DNA from: [Zimmermannella] alba NBRC 15616
GTDB taxonomy: Bacteria > Actinomycetota > Actinomycetes > Actinomycetales > Microbacteriaceae
Length of the DNA stretch: 64,000 bases
Direction of reading: 5' to 3'
NCBI RefSeq assembly: GCF_001570905.1
Contig: NZ_BCSO01000001.1
Coordinates: 372,001-436,000, forward strand
A program made the translations under genes and the position numbers. The notes beneath the pieces are model-generated. The model had not been told where the DNA came from, did no database searches, and worked only from the letters and a program-made list of their open reading frames with translations. This document shows positions 43,253 through 51,351 of the stretch, piece by piece. Position 1 is the first letter of the stretch. Each line of letters starts with the position of its first letter.

Positions 43253-45730
43253 CTACTCCTGCGGCTCCTCACCGAGGACGACACCGAGCTGGGCGACGGC
43301 CGCATCCAGCGGGATGCCTGAACCATCGCGCTTGCCAATGAGTTCCGGCAGTTGACGCTGGGCACCGTCCTGCGCGTTCGCGCGAAGCGGCGCGGCAGCC
43401 ACGAGGGCCAGCGCGAGGTGCGTTTCGCCGCGAATGAAGCGGTGCGATCGCACGCCACCCGTTGCGCGTCCCTTCGAGGGGTACTCGGAGAAGGGGGTGA
43501 TCTTCGCGCTGCCGGGATCGTCCGCTTCGTCGCTGCGCGCGATTGTGACGAGCTGCGCGGTCTCCATCTCGGACGGCGCAACCACGCTCATCTGCACCAC
43601 TCGGGCACCATCGGCGAGGCGGATGCCTGCCATGCCCGCGGCGCTCCGACCTTGCGGGCGCACCTTCTCAGCCGCGAAGTGGAGCAGCGAGCTGTCACTC
43701 GAGACGAACACGAGTTCGTCCTCGTCTTCGGCACGACCCGCAGCGACGAGTTCATCGCCGTCCTTGAGCGTGATGATGTCGATCTCTCGACCACGGCCGA
43801 AATCAAGCTCGGCAACACGCTTGACGACGCCCTGGCGCGTCGCGAGCACGAGCGGCTTCTCGTCGTCGCCCAGCGAGATGAGCTGGATGATGCGCTCCTT
43901 CGGGTCGGGCAGGGCCGCGTAGTCCTTGAGCTTCACACCCGCGCCAAGCAGCACCGAATTCACCGGTGCCGCCGGCAGCGAGACGACGGGGAGGCGAACG
44001 ATGCGTCCCGTGTTTGTGATCGCGCCCACATCCCCTCGGACACTCGTGGTCACGACTGCTCGAATGGCGTCGTGCTTCGAACGGCGGGCGGGGCGCGGAA
44101 TGCTTTGTTCAGGGTCCTCGAGATCGACGCGCAGGACACGACCTGTGGCACTCAGCACGACCTTCGCGGGAGCGTCTTCGAGCTCGAGCGATTGTGCTGC
44201 TGCGCCCTTGCCGCGCTTCGCGGTGACAATGTGGTTGCCCTCGGTGAGGAGCGTGCGGCGCGGGGTCGCAAACTGCTTCGACACCGCCGCGAGCTCGTCG
44301 CTCACGGTGCGCTTCAAGAGCTGCTCATCGCCGAGGATCGCTTCGAGTTCCGCGATGGCGCGACGCAGCTCATCCGCTTCGGCCTCGAGCTCGATGCGCG
44401 AGAACTTTGTGAGGCGACGCAGACGAAGTTCGAGGATGTACTCCGACTGGGCCTCAGAGAGGTCGAAGACCATCCGCAAGCGTTCGCCAGCTTCCGCGGG
44501 GTCGTCACTCGAGCGGATGATCTGGATGACCTCGTCAATATCGACAATCGCAATGAGGAGGCCTTCAACGAGGTGCAGACGTTCCCGCTTGCGGGCCAGT
44601 CGATAGGCGCTGCGGCGACGGACGACCTGGATGCGGTGGTCGAGGAACACCTGCAGCAGTTCGATGAGGCCGAGCGTCTTCGGCTCACCATCGACGAGCG
44701 CGACATTATTCATGTGGAAGGGCTCATCGAGCGGCGTGTGACGGTAGAGCTGTTCGAGGACAGCAGCCGGGTCGAAGCCCGTCTTGATCTCGATGACGAG
44801 TCGCAGGCCGTGCTTTCGGTCGGTGAGGTCAACGACGTTCGAGATACCGGCGAGCTTCTTCTTCTGGACGCCGTCCTTGATCTTTTCGATGACCTTTTCG
44901 GGGCCCACCATGTAGGGGAGATCCGTGACGACGATGCCTTGCTTGCGCGCGGTCACTCGTTCAAAGGAGGCGGTGGCCCGCATTCGGAAGGACCCGCGTC
45001 CATTCGCGTAGGCGTCGCGAATGCCCGAGAGACCAACGATGGTGCCGCCCGAGGGAAGGTCAGGACCCGGGATGAACGCCATGATGTCGTCGAGGCTCGC
45101 ATCGGGGTGGGCGAGCAAGTGCCGAGCACCGTCAATGACTTCGCCCAGGTTGTGCGGCGCCATCGAGGTCGCCATGCCAACGGCAATACCCTGGGCACCG
45201 TTCACGAGTAGGTGCGGCCAGGCTGCCGGGAGCACGGAGGGTTGTTGCTCGGAGTTGTCGTAGTTCGGGACGAAATCAACGACATCTTCGTCGAGCGACT
45301 CCGTCATCGCGAGCGCAGCGGGCGCAAGACGAGCCTCCGTGTAGCGAGGAGCTGCGGGGCCATCATCGAGCGAACCAAAGTTGCCGTGCCCATCCACAGT
45401 CGTCACGCGCTGCACGAAGGGCTGCGCCAGGCGCACAAGCGCGTCGTAGATGGCCGTGTCACCGTGTGGGTGAAGACGGCCCATGACTTCACCGACGACG
45501 CGCGAGCACTTCACGTGACCTCGATCCGGACGCAGCCCCATCTCCGTCATCTGGTACAGGATGCGGCGCTGCACCGGCTTCAGACCGTCACGGGCATCCG
45601 GAAGCGCGCGCGAGTAGATGACCGAGTAGGCATAGTCGAGAAAGGACGACTCCATTTCCTGCGCGACATCAACATCATCAATTCGCTCACCGGCGGGGGA
45701 GGACAATGGAGAAGCAGCGCGAGGGGTCAT
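43253..45730 (-). CDS. parC: DNA topoisomerase IV / gyrase-like subunit A
   Basis: 825-residue DNA-cleaving subunit. The start of the breakage domain is FLDYAYSVIYSRALPDARDG with MTEMGLRPDRGHVKCSRVVG next; the catalytic Tyr is in PAAPRYTEARLAP near residue 125; the coiled-coil DHRIQVVRRRSAY follows; the C-terminal beta-pinwheel has the repeats around GRVLRVD and GRIVRLPV. The convergent neighbour parE supports ParC. ATG 45730 is preceded by AGGACACC. Confidence 0.93.
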   Translation of the reverse strand: MTPRAASPLSSPAGERIDDVDVAQEMESSFLDYAYSVIYSRALPDARDGLKPVQRRILYQMTEMGLRPDRGHVKCSRVVGEVMGRLHPHGDTAIYDALVRLAQPFVQRVTTVDGHGNFGSLDDGPAAPRYTEARLAPAALAMTESLDEDVVDFVPNYDNSEQQPSVLPAAWPHLLVNGAQGIAVGMATSMAPHNLGEVIDGARHLLAHPDASLDDIMAFIPGPDLPSGGTIVGLSGIRDAYANGRGSFRMRATASFERVTARKQGIVVTDLPYMVGPEKVIEKIKDGVQKKKLAGISNVVDLTDRKHGLRLVIEIKTGFDPAAVLEQLYRHTPLDEPFHMNNVALVDGEPKTLGLIELLQVFLDHRIQVVRRRSAYRLARKRERLHLVEGLLIAIVDIDEVIQIIRSSDDPAEAGERLRMVFDLSEAQSEYILELRLRRLTKFSRIELEAEADELRRAIAELEAILGDEQLLKRTVSDELAAVSKQFATPRRTLLTEGNHIVTAKRGKGAAAQSLELEDAPAKVVLSATGRVLRVDLEDPEQSIPRPARRSKHDAIRAVVTTSVRGDVGAITNTGRIVRLPVVSLPAAPVNSVLLGAGVKLKDYAALPDPKERIIQLISLGDDEKPLVLATRQGVVKRVAELDFGRGREIDIITLKDGDELVAAGRAEDEDELVFVSSDSSLLHFAAEKVRPQGRSAAGMAGIRLADGARVVQMSVVAPSEMETAQLVTIARSDEADDPGSAKITPFSEYPSKGRATGGVRSHRFIRGETHLALALVAAAPLRANAQDGAQRQLPELIGKRDGSGIPLDAAVAQLGVVLGEEPQE

Positions 45731-45781
45731 GGTGTCCTGTCAACAGCAACACAGCGCGACGGCTGTGGGAAACTTGGGCAG

Positions 45782-46930
45782 ATGAACCCCATGGTATTGA
45801 GCGCTGAATCGGGAAAGCCGACGCTGGCCGACGTGTTGCCGAATTGCGTGAGTGCGCTCCGCGGGGAGACTGGCTCGATGGGGCTTCCTCCGGTCGATCA
45901 AGCGGTGGTACTCCTCGTGGATGGGCTCGGCGCAGTGAACCTCAAGCCGAACACGGCCTACGCCCGTCGCATGGTGACGACCTGGGGTAAACGCGATCTC
46001 GCCTTCTCCTTCCCCTCCACCACCGCGTCGGCAATCGCGACCCTCACGACCGGTGAACGTGCGGGCGTGCACGGGATGCTCGGGTACGCGGTGCTTGATC
46101 GATCAACCGGAACCGTCCGGAATCAGCTCTCCGGCTGGGGAGACGGTATGGATCCCGCCACCTGGCAGCCGTGCCCCACGATCTTCGAGCAGCTTGCCGA
46201 GGGGCCTGACGCGCTGCCGAGCTTCGTCGTCGGTGTCCCGGCCTACGCGGAATCCGGTCTCACCCAGGCGTGTTTGCGTGGTGCCGAGTACGTGGCGGCT
46301 TCGAGCATCATGGAGCGTATCGAGGCGACCCTCGAGCTCCTCGCACGAGAACCCCGCTGCCTCATCTACTGCTATGTTGCCGAGCTCGACCAGGCCGGCC
46401 ACCGCTACGGTGCCGAGAGCTCCGAATGGCTTGCCGCGCTCGAAGAACTCGACCAGGCGGTGGGTGTCTTGACCCAGTACCTACCCTCGCGTGCGGGCCT
46501 CATCATCACCGCCGATCACGGCATGGTGGATGTCCCGCATACTCGCCACATCGACATGGAGTACGCCTCACCGCTCCTCGAAGGCGTGGCCCACATTGGC
46601 GGTGAGCCGAGGCTTCGTCACCTCTACCTCGAGGACGCCTCGGCAACTGCGACGGAGCGCCTGCTCGAACGCTGGCGCGAACACGACGGCCACAGGGCAC
46701 TCATTGTCTCGCGAGAGGACGCGATGTCCGCGGGATGGTTTGGCGCAACGGTGACGGAGGCTGCCCGCAGCCGCATCGGCGACATTCTCATCGCGACGCA
46801 GAAGCTCGTTGGCTATTACCCCGAAGACGTGACCGGCCACGGTCGCATGATCGTCGGCCAGCACGGCTCGATCACACCGGAGGAGTGCATCGTCCCCGTC
46901 ATCCGGCACGGGGCCTTCGCCCGCAACTAG
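45782..46930 (+). CDS. Alkaline phosphatase superfamily nucleotide pyrophosphatase/phosphodiesterase
   Basis: 382 residues. Metal and nucleophile residues of the type I phosphodiesterase fold are clear: VVLLVDGLGAVN (Asp), FPSTTASAIATLTTG (nucleophile Thr), YVAELDQAGHRYG and ITADHGMVDVP (Asp, His). Substrate is unknown; relatives cleave nucleotides or phosphonates. No signal peptide, so cytosolic. ATG 45782 has no good ribosome site; AAACTT 6 nt upstream is a poor -10. Divergent from parC and convergent with sepH. Confidence 0.88.
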   Translation: MNPMVLSAESGKPTLADVLPNCVSALRGETGSMGLPPVDQAVVLLVDGLGAVNLKPNTAYARRMVTTWGKRDLAFSFPSTTASAIATLTTGERAGVHGMLGYAVLDRSTGTVRNQLSGWGDGMDPATWQPCPTIFEQLAEGPDALPSFVVGVPAYAESGLTQACLRGAEYVAASSIMERIEATLELLAREPRCLIYCYVAELDQAGHRYGAESSEWLAALEELDQAVGVLTQYLPSRAGLIITADHGMVDVPHTRHIDMEYASPLLEGVAHIGGEPRLRHLYLEDASATATERLLERWREHDGHRALIVSREDAMSAGWFGATVTEAARSRIGDILIATQKLVGYYPEDVTGHGRMIVGQHGSITPEECIVPVIRHGAFARN

Positions 46931-46977
46931 CGAGCGGGGAGCCATACACTCATCGAACCAGCCCGTAGGGCCAGCGG

Positions 46978-48255
46978 CTACTCGTCGTCGCGCTTCGTGC
47001 CGAAGACGATCTCATCCCAGCTCGGCATTGCCTTGCGGGATCGCTTCTTACCGAGCGACGCCGTCGTGTTGCGCTGCTGGGTTCCCGGGTGTGCGGGCGG
47101 TTCCGGCTTCTGCTCAGTCACGGGCGCAGCCTTCGCGCGCTCGGGGCGAGCTGCCGTCGATGACGCCCCAGCCGCCGGTCGCTCTTCACGGGCATCCGAG
47201 TCCTGGACCTCGTCGAAACCGTGGAGCGGAACGTCCACGATGCGGGGGCCGTTCTTCGTCTGCTTGCCGTGGCTGCCGCGACGGATGCGGTCGACGCCAC
47301 CGGTCATGCCCGACGTACGGTTCGGTGCTGGCAGTGCGCCCGGGTCGTCGATGCCGGAGTCTTCACGAAGGCCACCCTGTCGAGGGGTGAAGGCGATCGG
47401 CGGACGGTGCGGCTGGGGAACTTCGGGTGCGGGGAACTGCTCGTCGTACTCCGCCTCGAGCTCCGGATCCTGGAAGGTCAGCGGTTCACGCTCACCGCGT
47501 CGACGGCGAAGGGCCTCAAGAAGATCTGCCGTCTCATTGCCAGGGATACGCGGCGCAGCGGCTGTCGGGTGCCGGGGGATGTCACGCGCTTCAGCCTCGT
47601 GCGTTGGCGCCATGCGCGCGGTCGAGCGCTCAATGGGCGCGACCATCTCGCCTTCCTGCTGCACGGCACGCAGCGTCGGGGCTGCCAGTGACTCGAGCTC
47701 GCCCTGCTGCGAGAGCGTCGTCGCGTGGTCATTCTTTGGCGAGAGCGCGCGGGACTTCGGCTCAAACGTCCAAATGGCCTCACGCTCGAGCGAGTCGACC
47801 GTGAACGACAGTTTGATGTGCCAACCCGTCTCCGGGTCCTTCCAACCGTCCCAGGCAATGTCGCGCGCGTTGATCGTCTCGAGGCGCTCATCGAGGACGC
47901 CGCCGAACGTGGCACCGTCACTGCCCATCGGATCGACATCCGATTGCACACGCACCGACACACCCCGTGCCTGCTCAACCATGTAATCGCGCTCCGCGCG
48001 AATGGGAGCCTCAAAACGTTCCACGTCCGCCTTCTCGGCGCCCGTCATCGTGACGATCTCATCGATGGAGTGGCCAGCACGGATGAGCTGCTGAATCTCG
48101 CGAGGCGCCACCTTCGGTGCCGTGCGGCGCTCCTGAGGCTTCGGGCGCACCGCGTCCCGCAGCGCATCATCAATGGGGACCTGGAACTGTCGTCCGTCGT
48201 CGCCGGAGACGATGAGCCGGTTGTCCTCGACGCCGATGAAGCGAAGTTCGGTCAT
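46978..48255 (-). CDS. sepH: Septation protein SepH (DUF3071)
   Basis: 425 residues. The N-terminal domain (about 1-180) has the conserved LRFIGVEDNRLIVSGDDG opening, an IQQLIRAGHSIDEIVTMTG helix-turn-helix-like segment and WDGWKDPETGWHIKLSF. The rest is a disordered Pro/Arg/Glu-rich tail ending in KRSRKAMPSWDEIVFGTK, the conserved C-terminal motif. SepH binds and stabilises FtsZ in Streptomyces and Mycobacterium. ATG 48255 follows AAGGGG at 9 nt. Confidence 0.92.
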   Translation of the reverse strand: MTELRFIGVEDNRLIVSGDDGRQFQVPIDDALRDAVRPKPQERRTAPKVAPREIQQLIRAGHSIDEIVTMTGAEKADVERFEAPIRAERDYMVEQARGVSVRVQSDVDPMGSDGATFGGVLDERLETINARDIAWDGWKDPETGWHIKLSFTVDSLEREAIWTFEPKSRALSPKNDHATTLSQQGELESLAAPTLRAVQQEGEMVAPIERSTARMAPTHEAEARDIPRHPTAAAPRIPGNETADLLEALRRRRGEREPLTFQDPELEAEYDEQFPAPEVPQPHRPPIAFTPRQGGLREDSGIDDPGALPAPNRTSGMTGGVDRIRRGSHGKQTKNGPRIVDVPLHGFDEVQDSDAREERPAAGASSTAARPERAKAAPVTEQKPEPPAHPGTQQRNTTASLGKKRSRKAMPSWDEIVFGTKRDDE

Positions 48256-48419
48256 GACGTGCAACCCCTTGTTCCTCGTTCGGTCTCCTGGGCGATCACG
48301 TGCCGCTGGATCTGAGCAGCGACAACACGCGTCCGCGTCAGTGTCACACGATTCTTGTGGTGAACCCGGAATCCGGGCCGCGTGCCGTCCACTCTCACGA
48401 AACGGTCAGACGTGCCGGT

Positions 48420-48448
48420 TTGCAGATCTGGCATTCCTCGTACATAAT
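48420..48448 (+). promoter_or_regulatory. Promoter TTGCAG-17-CATAAT upstream of the DUF4193 gene
   Basis: A near-consensus sigma-A promoter with ideal 17-bp spacing; transcription would start near 48456, leaving a ~50-nt leader. The sepH/DUF4193 intergenic region is 249 bp. Confidence 0.55.
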
Positions 48449-48504
48449 CTCGGCCCGAGGGGCGCGATTGGCGCCCCCATTCGCCTGACGTATTGGACTC
48501 CCTC

Positions 48505-48804
48505 ATGGCCACCGACTATGACGCACCGCGTAAGACCGACGACGACGCGACTGACTCCATTGAGGCGCTCAAGGAACGAGTGCCCGATGCGATGAGCAGC
48601 AACGTCGACGTCGACGACGCCGACAACCCGGGCAGCTTTGACCTTTCTGCCGCTGACCTTGCTGATGTTGAGCTTGAAACCGTTGTGATCCCGAAGCAGG
48701 CGGACGAGTTCACCTGCATCGAGTGCTTTCTTGTGAAGCACCACTCGCAGCTTGCCGAAGAAAGCTCGCTCGGCCCGGTGTGCAGCGACTGCGTCGGGGC
48801 TTAG
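48505..48804 (+). CDS. DUF4193 zinc-binding protein
   Basis: 99 residues, strongly acidic in the first 75 (VDVDDADNPGSFDLSAADLA) with a C-terminal CxxC pair: CIEC near 75 and CSDC near 94, a probable zinc site. Conserved in actinobacteria next to sepH and DUF3093. Function unknown; resemblance to RbpA-type or CarD-type RNAP partners cannot be claimed. ATG 48505 is used; an in-frame ATG 12 bp earlier is possible. Its TAG overlaps the convergent DUF3093 stop. Confidence 0.87.
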   Translation: MATDYDAPRKTDDDATDSIEALKERVPDAMSSNVDVDDADNPGSFDLSAADLADVELETVVIPKQADEFTCIECFLVKHHSQLAEESSLGPVCSDCVGA

Positions 48805-49293
48805 TCCCGCAACGACCCCTTCACTCGGGCTCTACCACGACGAGTCAACTCCTCGCGCGCGTCAGCAATGACGCGCGCGACGTCGTTTGGCTGGCGCGTC
48901 GAAAACAGCCAGTAGGGGACAGGGTCGTTCGGGTCGTCAATGTTGATGCGGAGTGAGGTTCCCACCCAACCGCGCAAGCAGAGCCAGGCGCGTGCATCGA
49001 GCTCTGGGCCAACGGCAAGACGCGTAGCTTCCTTCGTCGTGAGGGGCGTCGCGTCACCCGCAAACACGAGGGGGAGTCGGGCGCTACCGACCGCAAGCTG
49101 GCTCTCGGTGACTTCAATGACGGGGGGATGCCCACACGAGCACCGCGCAACATCCGAGGTAGAGAGCGACTGCCAGAATGACGCCGACGATGAAGTTGAT
49201 CGGCGCGAAGACGAGGATGACCGCGGGGAGGATGAGCGCACTCCCCAGGAAAATCCAGGGGGCCGGCCACAGACGTTCGCGGTACTTACTCAC
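48801..49293 (-). pseudogene. DUF3093 membrane protein, frameshifted
   Basis: The first part (GTG 49293) reads SKYRERLWPAPWIFLGSALI with two membrane helices to VLVWASP; the second part, in another frame, continues VIEVTESQLAVGSARLPLVF, DARAWLCLRGWVG and NDPVPYWLFSTRQPNDVARV. The switch falls in a run of six G at 49122-49127; five G would restore one ~164-residue DUF3093 protein. Either the gene is broken, or the extra G is a sequencing error. The family is conserved, of unknown function, and always near dut. Confidence 0.85.
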
Positions 49294-49379
49294 AGACGTA
49301 TTTGAACACGCACCTCCCGAAGGTCTGCTGAATGCGGCATCCAGAACTTGGACGCTGTTGTCCACTACGCTCGGCACTC

Positions 49380-49823
49380 ATGACCCCGCTCTCGATTCCC
49401 TTCCTCGGCGCGCCGCCGCGTCACGCGCACGCGACCGACGCTGGCGCTGACCTCATGGCGGCTGAGGGTTGCGTCCTTGCGCCCGGTGAACGACGTCTCG
49501 TTGGTACCGGCACGAAGATTGCGCTGCCGGAAGGAACGCTCGGCTTTGTCGTCCCACGCTCAGGTCTTGCTGCCAAGCATGGCATCACCATCGTGAACGC
49601 CCCGGGGACGATTGACGCAGGCTACCGCGGTGAGATCAAGGTGTGCCTGCTCAATACTGATCAGCACGAGCCGTTCGAGATCGCAGCGGGCGAGCGCATT
49701 GCGCAGCTCATTGTCTTGCCGTTCCCGCCCGTCGAATATGTGGCCGTTGATGAACTGCCTGACGGCGAACGCGGCGAACGCGGATTTGGTTCAACCGGAC
49801 GCGAAGCACTCAAGGAGGCATAA
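49380..49823 (+). CDS. dut: dUTP diphosphatase
   Basis: 147-residue trimeric dUTPase that hydrolyses dUTP to dUMP. Five motifs are visible: ATDAGADLMAAE (1), PRSGLAAKHG (2), NAPGTIDAGYRGEIKVCLLN (3), RIAQLIV (4) and RGERGFGSTG (5). ATG 49380 lacks a ribosome site; TACGCT ends 8 nt upstream. It is followed 2 bp later by the DUF3710 gene. Confidence 0.95.
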   Translation: MTPLSIPFLGAPPRHAHATDAGADLMAAEGCVLAPGERRLVGTGTKIALPEGTLGFVVPRSGLAAKHGITIVNAPGTIDAGYRGEIKVCLLNTDQHEPFEIAAGERIAQLIVLPFPPVEYVAVDELPDGERGERGFGSTGREALKEA

Positions 49824-49825
49824 GC

Positions 49826-50527
49826 GTGGGACTGTTCGACATCTTCAAGACCCCGGAAGAAGCTCGACCCAAGGCCGACAAGCTCGTCGTGCCAGGCGAA
49901 GAGGTTGAGGAGCTCGGCGACACCGAGCTCGAGGAGCCAGACTTCGACGATTCGAAGTGCGCACCTGCTGACCGCGCCGAACGCGGCCCCTTCGACTCCG
50001 AAGAAGCAACGCTCGAGGGTCCGATGGTCGACCTTGGCTCGCTTCGCATTCCCGCCCGCGAAGGCATGGGGCTCCGACTTGAAGTTGAAGAAAAGACAAA
50101 GCGTCTCGTCGCAGTCGCGCTCGACTACCGCGAGTCGACGGTCCAGGTGCAGGCCTTTGCCTCGCCGCGTTCGACCGGGCTTTGGAATCGCATCCGCGTG
50201 CAGCTTGCCGAGCAGGTTGAGCAGCAGGGCGGTAGCGCACGCGAACTCGAAACCGACCTCGGTATTGAGCTTGAGACGCGTCTGCCGCTCATGGCTGGTG
50301 CTCCTGACGGCGCCTACCGGGCTGCACGCTTCATCGGTGTGGACGGACCGCGCTGGTTCCTGCGTGCCGTCCTGAGTGGCAAGGCGCTTCACGATGAGGA
50401 TGCTGCGCGCGAGGTTGAGGAGCTCTTCCGCAGCATTATCGTCGTCCGTGGCGACCGTCCGATTCCGCCGCGCGACCTGCTGCCGATTCAGATTCCTGAA
50501 GCAATGGCGCAGCAGCTCGGCAAGTGA
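49826..50527 (+). CDS. DUF3710 protein
   Basis: 233 residues, soluble, function unknown, conserved downstream of dut in actinobacteria. Acidic N-terminus (GEEVEELGDTELEEPDFDD), then VDLGSLRIPAREGMGLRLEV, VQVQAFASPRSTGLWNRIR and ARFIGVDGPRWFLRAVLSG. GTG 49826 has AAGGAGG 7 nt upstream, and it overlaps the next gene by 4 nt (GTGA). Confidence 0.9.
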   Translation: MGLFDIFKTPEEARPKADKLVVPGEEVEELGDTELEEPDFDDSKCAPADRAERGPFDSEEATLEGPMVDLGSLRIPAREGMGLRLEVEEKTKRLVAVALDYRESTVQVQAFASPRSTGLWNRIRVQLAEQVEQQGGSARELETDLGIELETRLPLMAGAPDGAYRAARFIGVDGPRWFLRAVLSGKALHDEDAAREVEELFRSIIVVRGDRPIPPRDLLPIQIPEAMAQQLGK

Positions 50528-51198
50528 GCGACCGCTCCGAGCGGTTCCGTGCGGCCGCAGAAGAAGGCTTGACCGCGCGTTCCCTTGCCGAATCGGTCGG
50601 GGGAGTGCGCGGCATTGTCGAGTCGATGGTGCCGGGGATGCTGTTCCTCGGCGTCTATGCGTTCACCAACGAGCTCATGAGTGCACTCATCGGCCCGGTC
50701 GCATTCGGTGTCGTCTCGTTGCTCGTGCGGTTCGTGCGTCGTGAGCCCGTCATGCCGGCACTGGCGGGACTCTTGGCGCTGGCGCTCTCGGCATTCCTCG
50801 CCCTGAGGAGTGGCAACGACGCCGACTACTTCCTCCTCGGCTTCGTCATGAACGCTGGCTGGATTGTTGCGTTCACGGTGTCACTCTTGGTCAATTGGCC
50901 GCTTGTAGGTGTTGGAGCGGGACTCTTGTCGGGCACGGGGAGCGCGTGGCGCGCCCATCGTCCCTGCCTCATCGCTATGCGATGGCTCACACTCGCCTGG
51001 ATCGCCGTTTCGGCGCTTCGCCTTGCTGTCCAGCTGCCGCTGTACCTCGCAGGCAACGTCACTGGCCTCGGTACGGCCAAGCTCCTCATGGGCACGCCGA
51101 TGCAAGCGGTGCTGCTCGTCGGCACGTTCCTGGTCGCGAAGGGTGTGCTCGAAAAGTCAGGCATCCTCCATCCCAACGCTCGAGGTATCTCGACATAG
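50524..51198 (+). CDS. DUF3159 membrane protein
   Basis: 224 residues with about six hydrophobic segments after a soluble helix (ESVGGVRGIVESMVPGMLFL). Further motifs are LVNWPLVGVGAGLLSG and RLAVQLPLYLAG. Conserved in actinobacteria after DUF3710; function unknown. Last gene of a dut-DUF3710-DUF3159 operon. Confidence 0.9.
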   Translation: MSDRSERFRAAAEEGLTARSLAESVGGVRGIVESMVPGMLFLGVYAFTNELMSALIGPVAFGVVSLLVRFVRREPVMPALAGLLALALSAFLALRSGNDADYFLLGFVMNAGWIVAFTVSLLVNWPLVGVGAGLLSGTGSAWRAHRPCLIAMRWLTLAWIAVSALRLAVQLPLYLAGNVTGLGTAKLLMGTPMQAVLLVGTFLVAKGVLEKSGILHPNARGIST

Positions 51199-51232
51199 AG
51201 ATAGTTTGCTAAGCTCTGCACGAGCGGAGCGG

Positions 51233-51261
51233 TTGTTCAGGCCGAATTCGGCAGAATAGAA
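51233..51261 (+). promoter_or_regulatory. Candidate acnA promoter with a palindrome in the spacer
   Basis: TTGTTC and ATAGAA are 17 bp apart. A perfect 12-bp palindrome GCCGAATTCGGC (51241-51252) lies between them, where a repressor would block RNA polymerase. The leader to the acnA start would be ~85 nt. Confidence 0.45.
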
Positions 51262-51351
51262 CTCGTGCTGCCCGCACCAGTGCCGTCGGGCCGCGTTCGG
51301 GCTCGTGCCCATTGCGCGGAGACGGTGTGTTTCCTTGATTGGAGTAACCAC

